Assembly: GCA_963792785.1 (NCBI GenBank)
Contig: CAWBXO010000001.1
Coordinates: 868,001 to 932,000, forward strand
Length of the DNA: 64,000 nt
Source: CAWIMX01 sp963792785
GTDB taxonomy: Bacteria > Acidobacteriota > Vicinamibacteria > Vicinamibacterales > CAVVIG01
Reading direction: 5' to 3'
Under the pieces are notes generated by a model. It was not told the origin of the DNA. It saw only the letters and a list, made by a program, of their open reading frames with translations, and did not search any database. Of the stretch, positions 57,716-64,000 are shown piece after piece (within the stretch, counting starts at the first letter, position 1; the number at the start of each line of letters is the position of its first letter). The translations under genes were made by a program, and so were the position numbers.

Positions 57716-58473
57716 ACGATTCTCAGGCCGCGGAGCGTGAGGTCGGGCTCCACGTGGTCGATGGCGGGAATCTCGGGCGCGATGATCGGAGCCAGCCCGC
57801 CCGTCGCGACGCAGATGGCCTTGCCGCCCAGCTCGTCGTTCATGCGGCGCACGAGGCCCTCGACCATGCCGACGTAGCCCCAGAACAGCCCGGACTCCAT
57901 CGCCCCCACGGTCGAGCGGCCGACGACGGTGGCGGGCTTGCGGACGTCGATGCGCGGCAGCCTCGCGGCTCGCTGGAACAGCGCGTCGGCCGAGATCTGC
58001 ACGCCCGGGCAGATCGCGCCGCCCAGGTACTCGCCCTTCGCGGACACGGCGTCGAACGTCGTCGCCGTCCCGAAGTCGACGACGACGAGCGGACGGCTGG
58101 AGCCGCGGCCGTGCGACTCGAACGCGGAGATGGCGTTCACGAGGCGATCCGCGCCCACTTCGGCCGGGTCGACGCCGACGATCGGCATGCCCGTGTCGAG
58201 CGCGGGCTCGATCGTAAGCGCCTGCTGACCGAACAGCGCAACCGTCATCGCCTGGACGGCGCCCGTCAGCGGCGGAACCACGGAGCCGAGAATGACCCCA
58301 TCGACGGCTTTCCGATCCAGACCGGCACTCTTGAACAGGCCCTCGACGAGCAAACCCAGCTCGTCGGAGGTCTGGCCGCGGACCGTCATCAATCTCCAGC
58401 TTCGGACCAGCCGGTCCTCGTCGAAGACGCCGAGGACGATGTTCGTATTGCCGACGTCAATCGCTAGCAACAT
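57697..58473 (-). CDS. coaX: type III pantothenate kinase
   Basis: 258 residues. N-terminal ATP-binding DVGNTNIVLGVFDEDRLVRS, TSDELGLLVEGLFKSAG, VDPAEVGADRLVNAISAFES (D105-type motif GADR), VVVDFGTATTFDAVSAKGEY and GAICPGVQISADALFQRAAR are the CoaX motifs of the ASKHA fold. First enzyme of CoA synthesis. ATG at 58473 is taken; an open frame continues upstream only as translated GGTTCTGGGG repeat (EPPNPRTQTPEPPE). birA lies upstream in the same direction. Confidence 0.93.
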   Translation of the reverse strand: MLLAIDVGNTNIVLGVFDEDRLVRSWRLMTVRGQTSDELGLLVEGLFKSAGLDRKAVDGVILGSVVPPLTGAVQAMTVALFGQQALTIEPALDTGMPIVGVDPAEVGADRLVNAISAFESHGRGSSRPLVVVDFGTATTFDAVSAKGEYLGGAICPGVQISADALFQRAARLPRIDVRKPATVVGRSTVGAMESGLFWGYVGMVEGLVRRMNDELGGKAICVATGGLAPIIAPEIPAIDHVEPDLTLRGLRIVWTRRR

Positions 58474-58477
58474 GATC

Positions 58478-58612
58478 AGAGGTTCTAAAGGTTCTGGGGG
58501 TTCTGGGGGTTCTGGGGTCTGGGTTCGGGGGTTCGGGGGTTCGGGGGTTCTATTGGTTCGAACCAGCACCACCAGAACTCCCAGAACTCCTGGAACCCCC
58601 AGAACTTCTAGA
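58478..58612. repeat. word-repeat palindrome GGTTCTGGGGGTTCTGGGG between birA and coaX
   Basis: Five GGTTCTGGGG/GGTTCGGGGG copies, a centre TATTGGTTCGAACCAGCACC and then CCAGAACTCCCAGAACTCC TGGAACCCCCAGAACTTC complete the inverted arm. The word matches the 37.96-38.18 kb element. The right end abuts the birA stop codon (58608). GGTTCGAACC at the centre is a perfect palindrome that mimics a tRNA T-loop but is not one. Confidence 0.85.
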
Positions 58613-59438
58613 GTGCCCAAGTTAATTCCCCGGCAACGATTCGCTCGGTCCCAGCGTCCGTCCTGACGAGGAGTGCTCCATCATCCGCCAGTCCGGCGGT
58701 AACGCCGGAACGAATTCCCTTCGGCGTTTCCCACGACACGGCGGTTCCCTTCGAAGCCGGCGACCGCTGGCGCCACGTGTCGAGAATAGCATCGAAGCGG
58801 CCCTCGAGCAGGTCTTCATACCGGCGGGCGACGGCGGCGAGCAGCTCGACGAGCAGCTGCGCTTTGTCGAACGGGCGGCCCAGTTCGGTTTCGAGCGAGG
58901 TCGCGCGGTCGGCGAGCTCCGGTGGATACGCCATCGGGCCGACGTTGATGCCGAAGCCGGTGACGACGGCCGCGGGTGCGCCGGGGCGATCGGACGCCGA
59001 TGCGGCCTCGGTCAGGATTCCGGCGAGCTTGCGGCGGCCGATGGTGAGGTCGTTCGGCCACTTGATGTCCGGCGCGAGTCCCGCGGCCGCCTCCACGCCC
59101 TCGGCCAGCGCCACGCCGATGGCGAGCGTCAGCAGCCCGGTCGCGCGCGCTGGAGAGCCGCGGGCCGCCGACGGCGTCAGGACAATCGACACGTATAGGC
59201 CGCTGCCCGGCGGGGAGAACCACGCGCGGCCGCGCCGTCCTCGCCCGGACGATTGCTCGTCCGCGATCACGACGGGCCCGGCGGACGGCGACTCGGCGGC
59301 CAGGCGCAGCGCCACGTCGTTCGTCGACCCAATGGATTCGAAATAGTGAACCGACGAGGCGATCGCACCGAGCCGGGGGCGCGCGGCCTCGAGCGCGGCG
59401 GCGATTTCCGGCGGGGGATCAGAGGGGCGTGATTTCAA
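58608..59438 (-). CDS. birA: biotin--protein ligase BirA (no HTH domain)
   Basis: 276 residues. The catalytic core SSVHYFESIGSTNDVALRLA (STND), VVIADEQSSGRGRRGRAWFS (GRGRRGR biotinyl-AMP loop), and IKWPNDLTIGRRKLAGILTE (KWPND) is complete; the C-terminal SH3-like domain ends ...GERIVAGELTWAL. It lacks the N-terminal HTH, so it is a class I ligase without repressor function. The TTG/late start overlaps nadC. Between nadC and coaX, all on minus. Confidence 0.9.
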   Translation of the reverse strand: MKSRPSDPPPEIAAALEAARPRLGAIASSVHYFESIGSTNDVALRLAAESPSAGPVVIADEQSSGRGRRGRAWFSPPGSGLYVSIVLTPSAARGSPARATGLLTLAIGVALAEGVEAAAGLAPDIKWPNDLTIGRRKLAGILTEAASASDRPGAPAAVVTGFGINVGPMAYPPELADRATSLETELGRPFDKAQLLVELLAAVARRYEDLLEGRFDAILDTWRQRSPASKGTAVSWETPKGIRSGVTAGLADDGALLVRTDAGTERIVAGELTWAL

Positions 59439-60276
59439 AACTGATGTCCACGGCCGGCGCGGAGTGCGTGAGCGCGCCCACCGACACGGATTCGGCGCCG
59501 GTCCCGGCCAGCGCCGCCAGCCGGTCGAGCGTCACGCCGCCCGAGATCTCCACGCCCGCCCGGCCGCCGACGGTCGCGACCGCGCGCTCGATGTCCTCGA
59601 GCGGCAGGTTGTCCACGAGGATCGTCTCGGCGCCGGCGGCGAGCGCCTCGTCGACCTCGGCGAGCGACTGCGCCTCCACTTCGACGGGCCAGCCCGGCCG
59701 CGCCGCGCGCACCTTCGCCACCACCTTCGCCACGCCGCCGCCCAGCCGAATGTGGTTGTCTTTGATCAGCACGGCGTTGTGAAGCCCCCCGCGGTGGTTC
59801 GTCGCCCCGCCCACGCGCACCGCGTACTTCTCGAGCGCGCGCAGCGTCGGCGTCGTCTTTCGCGTATCGAGGACGACAATCCGCCCGGCAGCCGCGTCCA
59901 CGAACGCCCGCGCGCGCGTCGCAATGCCCGAGAGCCGCTGCAGGAAATTGAGCGCCGTCCGCTCGCCCACGAGGAGCGCGCGCGCCGGACCGGTCACCTC
60001 GGCGATCGACTGCCCGGCCAGCGCGGCCTCGCCCTCGCTGCACCAGGCGGTCGCCTCGATCGCCGGCTCCAGCAGCCGGAACGTCTCGAACGCCACGGGC
60101 AGGCCGGCGACGATGCACGGCGATTTCACCAGGAACACGCCGCGGGCCCGCGCCTTCGCGTCCACCGTGGCGGCGGTCGTGACGTCGGCGTCCACGGACA
60201 CGCGTCCGCCCAGATCCTCCTCGAGGGCCCGGCGGACGAGGTCGCGGTAAACGGCAGGCTCGATGGGCGCGATCAC
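59419..60276 (-). CDS. nadC: quinolinate phosphoribosyltransferase
   Basis: 285 residues. VYRDLVRRALEEDLGGRVSV opens it; the active-site lysines and arginines are in LDTRKTTPTLRALEKYAVRV, GGATNHRGGLHNAVLIKDNH and VEVEAQSLAEVDEALAAGAE. It converts quinolinate and PRPP to nicotinate mononucleotide in NAD synthesis. GTG 60276 lies 11 bases after the valS stop. The end overlaps birA by about 20 bases. Confidence 0.95.
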   Translation of the reverse strand: MIAPIEPAVYRDLVRRALEEDLGGRVSVDADVTTAATVDAKARARGVFLVKSPCIVAGLPVAFETFRLLEPAIEATAWCSEGEAALAGQSIAEVTGPARALLVGERTALNFLQRLSGIATRARAFVDAAAGRIVVLDTRKTTPTLRALEKYAVRVGGATNHRGGLHNAVLIKDNHIRLGGGVAKVVAKVRAARPGWPVEVEAQSLAEVDEALAAGAETILVDNLPLEDIERAVATVGGRAGVEISGGVTLDRLAALAGTGAESVSVGALTHSAPAVDISFEITPL

Positions 60277-60287
60277 GGGCGCAGCCC

Positions 60288-62894
60288 CTACGGGGCGACC
60301 GGCTCGTAGCCGGCCACGCGGATCTCGCGCGGCTCGCCGAGGGTCGTCGTGAAGGCGCGCACGCGCAGGGCGGACTTGAGATCCGCCTCGACGAGCGGCA
60401 TCGCCTCCACGGCCACTTCCTCGGCGCGCACGTCCACGCGGACGATCGGCACCTTGAGCGGCTGCTTCGACTCGGAGCGCTGCTTGCGGACCTCGAACAA
60501 CACGTCGGTGGCCCACTCGTACGCGCGATCGTCGGCGTCCGCCGGCGTGCCGACGCCGACCAGCGCGTCAAGCTCCTCGACGTGCGGCCATCGCGCCTGG
60601 TGCACCGATCCCTCCTGCCACCACGACCACACTTCCTCGGTCACGAACGGCAGGAACGGCGCGAGCAGCCGCAGGAGCACCGAGAGCGCCGACGTGAGCG
60701 CGCGGTTCGCCGACGCCGCGCCCTCCTGATCCTGTTCGCCGTAGCGGCGGCCCTTCACGAGCTCGAGGTAGTCGTCGCAGAAGCGCCAGAAGAACGTTTC
60801 GATGTGCTGCAGCGCGCGCGCGTAGTCGTAGGCCTCGAGATCCTTCGTGGCGCTCTCGACGAGCGTGGCCAGCCGGCGCAGCATCGCGCGGTCCACGGCG
60901 CGTGTCACCGGGCCTTGCGGCTCGGCGGCGCCGAGGGCGAACTTCGACGCGTTCAGCACCTTGATGGCGAGGCGCCGGCCCACGCGCATCTGATTCGCGT
61001 CCACGGCCGTGTCGGTGCCCGGACGGCCGTTCGCGGCCCAGTAGCGCACGCCGTCGCTGCCGTGCTCGTCGAGCAGGGCCATCGGCGTCACCACGTTGCC
61101 CTTGCTCTTCGACATCTTCTTGCGATCCGGGTCGAGCACCCAGCCCGAGATCGCCGCGTGCCGCCACGGCAGCGAGTCGTGCTCGAGGTGCGCGCGGAGC
61201 ACGGTCGCGAACAGCCACGTGCGGATGATGTCGTGCGCCTGCGGGCGCAGGTCCATCGGGAACGTCCGCGCGAACAGGTCGGGATCCTCGCCCCAGCCGC
61301 AGACGATCTGCGGCGTCAGCGACGAGGTGGCCCAGGTGTCCATCACGTCCGGGTCGCCCACGAAGCCGCCCGGCTGGCCGCGCTGCGCCTCGGCGAACCC
61401 GGGCGGCACGTCGGTGGACGGATCGATCGGCAGCCGATCCTCCGGCGCGGCAATCGGCCGGTCGTAGGCCGGGCTGCCGTCCGGGCCCACCGGGTACCAC
61501 ACGGGGAACGGCACGCCGAAGAAGCGCTGGCGGCTCACGCACCAGTCGCCGTTCAGGCCCTCGGTCCAGTTCTCGAACCGCGCGCGCATGTAGGCCGGGT
61601 GCCACTGCAGCTCCTGGCCCCGCAGGATCATCGCGTCCCGGAACGCCAGCGACTTGAAGAACCACTGGCGGCTGGTCACGATTTCGAGCGGGCGGTCGCC
61701 CTTCTCGTAGAACTTCACCGCGTGCGTGATCGCGCGCGGCTCGCCCACGAGATCGCCGGACGCCGTCAGCTGCTCCACGACCTTCGCGCGCGCCTTCGAC
61801 GCGGAGAGTCCGGTCAGGTCGGCGTAGTGCGCCGACGCCCGCGCGGCGTCGACCGACTCCCAGCCCTTCTCGCCCCAGGCGACGGGCTTCAGCGCGCCGT
61901 TGGGTCCGATGATCGCGCGCACCGGCAGGCTCAGCTCGCGCCACCACGTCACGTCGGTGGTGTCGCCGAACGTGCAGATCATCGCGATGCCGCTGCCCTT
62001 CTCCGGATCGGCCAGCGCGTGCGCCCGCACAGGCACTTGCACCCCGAAGAGCGGCGTCACCACGTGCCGGCCGAACAGGTGCTTGTACCGCCCATCGTCC
62101 GGATGCGCGACCAGCGCCACGCAGGCCGGGATCAGCTCCGGCCGTGTGGTGTCGATTTCAATAAAGGTCCGTCCAGCGTCAGCCGGACCGTCAGCCAGCG
62201 CGAACCGGATCCGGTGGTACGCCGACGGCACGTCCCGATCCTCGAGCTCGGCCTGGGCCACGGCCGTGCGGAAGTCCACGTCCCACAGCGTGGGCGCCTC
62301 GACCTGGTACGCGAGGCCGCGCGCGAGCAGGTGGAGGAACGCCCGCTGCGACACCGTCTGCGCGCGCGTGCCGATCGTGGCGTAGGTCATGCCCCAGTCC
62401 ACCGACAGGCCCAGGTGCCGCCACAGATGCTCGAACGCCTTCTCGTCCTCGGCCGTGAGCCGGGCGCACAGCTCGATGAAGTTCGGGCGCGACACCGACA
62501 CCGGCTGCTTCCCCGGCTTCTCGGGCGGCGTGAACGACGCGTCGTACGGGAGCGTGGGATCGCAGCGCACGCCGAAGTAGTTCTGCACGCGGCGCTCGGT
62601 CGGCAGGCCGTTGTCGTCCCAGCCCATCGGGTAGAAGACGGCGCGGCCGCGCATCCGTTGAAAGCGCGCGATGACGTCGGTGTGCGTGTAGGAGAAAACG
62701 TGGCCGACGTGCAGCGATCCGCTCACCGTGGGCGGCGGCGTGTCGATCGCGTAGACCTCGCTCCGCTCGCGCGACCGGTCGAACCGGTAGGTCCCGTCGG
62801 TCTCCCACCGCTCCATCCACTTCGCTTCGAGACCTTCGAGCGCAGGCTTGTCAGGGAGACGCAGGCGGGTGGCGTCGAAGGGCAGCAAGGGCAT
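60288..62894 (-). CDS. valS: valyl-tRNA synthetase
   Basis: 868 residues, class I. The HIGH-type motif is SGSLHVGHVFSYTHTDVIAR, the KMSKS motif is LDPDRKKMSKSKGNVVTPMA; the editing (CP1) domain and the C-terminal coiled region are present. The insertion typical for ValRS with WETDGTYRFDRSRERSEVYA start supports the assignment over IleRS/LeuRS. ATG 62894. A repeat follows upstream. Shares the minus-strand series with nadC, birA and coaX, which seem independent units. Confidence 0.93.
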   Translation of the reverse strand: MPLLPFDATRLRLPDKPALEGLEAKWMERWETDGTYRFDRSRERSEVYAIDTPPPTVSGSLHVGHVFSYTHTDVIARFQRMRGRAVFYPMGWDDNGLPTERRVQNYFGVRCDPTLPYDASFTPPEKPGKQPVSVSRPNFIELCARLTAEDEKAFEHLWRHLGLSVDWGMTYATIGTRAQTVSQRAFLHLLARGLAYQVEAPTLWDVDFRTAVAQAELEDRDVPSAYHRIRFALADGPADAGRTFIEIDTTRPELIPACVALVAHPDDGRYKHLFGRHVVTPLFGVQVPVRAHALADPEKGSGIAMICTFGDTTDVTWWRELSLPVRAIIGPNGALKPVAWGEKGWESVDAARASAHYADLTGLSASKARAKVVEQLTASGDLVGEPRAITHAVKFYEKGDRPLEIVTSRQWFFKSLAFRDAMILRGQELQWHPAYMRARFENWTEGLNGDWCVSRQRFFGVPFPVWYPVGPDGSPAYDRPIAAPEDRLPIDPSTDVPPGFAEAQRGQPGGFVGDPDVMDTWATSSLTPQIVCGWGEDPDLFARTFPMDLRPQAHDIIRTWLFATVLRAHLEHDSLPWRHAAISGWVLDPDRKKMSKSKGNVVTPMALLDEHGSDGVRYWAANGRPGTDTAVDANQMRVGRRLAIKVLNASKFALGAAEPQGPVTRAVDRAMLRRLATLVESATKDLEAYDYARALQHIETFFWRFCDDYLELVKGRRYGEQDQEGAASANRALTSALSVLLRLLAPFLPFVTEEVWSWWQEGSVHQARWPHVEELDALVGVGTPADADDRAYEWATDVLFEVRKQRSESKQPLKVPIVRVDVRAEEVAVEAMPLVEADLKSALRVRAFTTTLGEPREIRVAGYEPVAP

Positions 62895-62910
62895 CGGGAG
62901 ATCGTATCAA

Positions 62911-63024
62911 AGAAGGTGCTGGGTGCTGGGGTGCTGGGGTGCTGGGGTGCTGGGTGCGATGTCCCGCTGTCCAAGCTCCGAGCACCAGGCACCTAGCACC
63001 TAGCACCCAGCACCTAAGCACCCT
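62911..63024. repeat. word-repeat palindrome GGTGCTGGGGTGCTGGG between the response regulator and valS
   Basis: GGTGCTGGGTGCTGGGGTGCTGGGG-type words run to 62953, a centre GATGTCCCGCTGTCCAAG follows, and complementary GAGCACCAGGCACCTAGCACCCAGCACCTAAGCACCC closes the arm. The right end touches the response-regulator stop codon. No gene lies in the gap. Confidence 0.85.
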
Positions 63025-63961
63025 ATTTCACTTGCGCCTTGATCCGGTCGATTTCTTCCCGCACGAGCCGCTCGGCAATCTGGGAGACGAGGTCCGACAC
63101 GGTGTCGCGGACGACGCGATCCGTCAGGCGGGTCAGCACGCGCTGCACCACCTCCTCGATCATCTCCTCGGTGACGACGGGCGGCGCGGGCGGCGGGGGC
63201 ACGGGCCAGTCGGCGGGCTCCGCGGCCGTCGGGTCCGTGCGTTCGGCGGCGAGGATCGCGGCGAACGCGTCGCTCAGCGCCGGCAGTGGCGGCAGCGCCA
63301 CGGCCGGTGCGGCGGCGGGCGCGGGCGCCGCGGGCGCCTCCGCCCGCGGCCACGCCGGAACCTGCGGCTCTTCCACGACAGGCGATACGGGCACGACCGC
63401 CGGCGCGGGCGGCGCCGGACGCTCGTCGAGCGTGGCGAACGCGGCGTCGAGCCGGTCGAAGTAGTCGTCCACGGCGGGGTCGGCGGCCGCCGGGGGCCTT
63501 CCTTGTCCCTGCGCGCGCGGCTCGGGAACATCGGGCAGCGCCCAGCCTGCGTCGGCCATCGGGGCCACCGGGGCGCCCGCCGCCGCCTCCGCGGGCCGGT
63601 CGAGCAGCTCGCGCACGCGCTGGATCACGAGCTGTGGCTCGAACGGCTTGGCCAGCACGCCGTCGCAGCCGGCTTCGCGCGCGCGCGCCTCGTCGATCGG
63701 TTCGAACGCGCCCGTGAGGAGCAGGACGGGAATGTGCGCGAGCGCGGGCGTGCCCTTGATGTGCGCGGCCACGTCGTACCCGCTCCGGCCCGGCATCCCG
63801 ACGTCGGCCAGGACGATATCCGGCGGGTCCGACTCGATGCGGGCGATCGCCTCGTCGCCGTCGCTCACCGGGATCACCTGAATGTCCTCGTCGGCGAACG
63901 TCAGCTCGATGACGCGCTGGATCGTGACGCTGTCGTCGGCCAGGAGGAGGGTTCGCGGCAT
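63023..63961 (-). CDS. response regulator with long linker and C-terminal helices
   Basis: 312 residues. An N-terminal receiver domain: LLLADDSVTIQRVIELTFAD (acidic pair), DIVLADVGMPGRSGYDVAAH (phosphorylatable Asp), VLLLTGAFEPIDEARAREAG and DGVLAKPFEPQLVIQRVREL (conserved Lys). A long Pro/Ala-rich linker then leads to C-terminal helices (EMIEEVVQRVLTRLTDRVVR; LVSQIAERLVREEIDRIKAQ), a layout reminiscent of motility/development regulators. No DNA-binding domain is visible. Output partner unknown. Confidence 0.75.
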   Translation of the reverse strand: MPRTLLLADDSVTIQRVIELTFADEDIQVIPVSDGDEAIARIESDPPDIVLADVGMPGRSGYDVAAHIKGTPALAHIPVLLLTGAFEPIDEARAREAGCDGVLAKPFEPQLVIQRVRELLDRPAEAAAGAPVAPMADAGWALPDVPEPRAQGQGRPPAAADPAVDDYFDRLDAAFATLDERPAPPAPAVVPVSPVVEEPQVPAWPRAEAPAAPAPAAAPAVALPPLPALSDAFAAILAAERTDPTAAEPADWPVPPPPAPPVVTEEMIEEVVQRVLTRLTDRVVRDTVSDLVSQIAERLVREEIDRIKAQVK

Positions 63962-63964
63962 CGG

Positions 63965-64000
63965 TTAGACCTTCGCCCGCACGTGCGCCTGAATGAAGTC
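63965..64000 (-). CDS. 3' end of a gene (partial)
   Basis: The last 36 bases of the window read, on the minus strand, DFIQAHVRAKV and a TAA stop, the end of a gene that begins beyond the window. It lies 3 bases before the response-regulator start, so the two may be cotranscribed. Too short to assign. Confidence 0.5.
   Translation of the reverse strand, partial: DFIQAHVRAKV

Noticed and set aside
58551..58565. GGTTCGAACC resembling a tRNA T-arm
   Set aside because: It is the centre of a word-repeat palindrome; no acceptor, D or anticodon stems can be drawn around it.
58474..58620. N-terminal extension of coaX (and likewise of hemW, dnaJ and the epimerase)
   Set aside because: The extensions are translations of intergenic word repeats (EPPNPRTQ-like), and family homology starts at the internal ATG.

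Overview
The window is high-GC chromosomal DNA, densely coded with short intergenic gaps, from a Gram-negative bacterium: it carries lipid A genes (fabZ-lpxA, lpxI), BamA, a Skp/OmpH chaperone, Lol lipoprotein export and Lnt. Together with an aminofutalosine-type menaquinone cluster, a dnaK-dnaJ-hspR operon, type III pantothenate kinase, a FecR/DUF6600-like surface protein and intergenic word repeats such as CACGAAGGCACGAAG and CCACAGAGACACAG, this suggests an Acidobacteriota genome, most likely the Vicinamibacteria. That placement is inference: there is no rRNA in the window. It is ordinary housekeeping chromosome with no phage, plasmid, transposase or CRISPR array.

Layout. 0-7.8 kb (minus): menaquinone operon by the futalosine route: UbiD-like decarboxylase, a YIP1-type membrane protein, a radical-SAM-family paralogue without cluster cysteines, MqnA, MqnC, an amidohydrolase (probable aminofutalosine deaminase), UbiA-like prenyltransferase and UbiX-like flavin prenyltransferase. 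7.8-14.8 kb (minus): envelope block bamA - lipoprotein - skp - fabZ-lpxA fusion - lpxI - Gfo/Idh dehydrogenase. 15-22 kb (minus): clpC, lolD, lolC/E, lysS, nusB, ribH. 22-29 kb (minus): enoyl-CoA hydratase, two small membrane proteins, PfkB kinase, mtnP, methylmalonyl-CoA epimerase joined to an MBL-fold hydrolase, meaB, acyl-CoA dehydrogenase. 29-36 kb: two secreted proteins, hemW, a DnaC-like ATPase, hspR, dnaJ, dnaK. 36-49 kb: DUF6600-type protein and PBP1A on plus, then murJ, prfB (with programmed frameshift), lnt, SPOR and TPR proteins on minus. 48.5-57 kb: mobA, argS, a class I amidotransferase, DUF4386, a decayed gene next to a TetR-type operator palindrome, hicAB, a UDG-family glycosylase, an rRNA methyltransferase and a DUF2585 protein. 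57-64 kb (minus): coaX, birA, nadC, valS and a response regulator.

Two window-wide points. First, nearly every gene between 0.7 and 21.2 kb is split by single-base shifts, while 21.2-63 kb is almost clean (exceptions near 29.07, 30.65, 55.1 and 54.96 kb). Essential genes are hit, and where I checked, removing one base restores the expected protein, so these look like sequence errors and the genes are annotated across the shifts. Second, most gaps longer than about 100 bases hold a peculiar element: a short word of 6-16 bases repeated with variations, usually followed by its reverse complement, so that the gap is one large imperfect palindrome. The word differs between sites but several words occur twice. 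Elements usually begin at, or supply, the stop codon of the upstream gene, and some lie in frame inside genes (mobA; the epimerase/MBL junction). This is the most unusual thing in the window.
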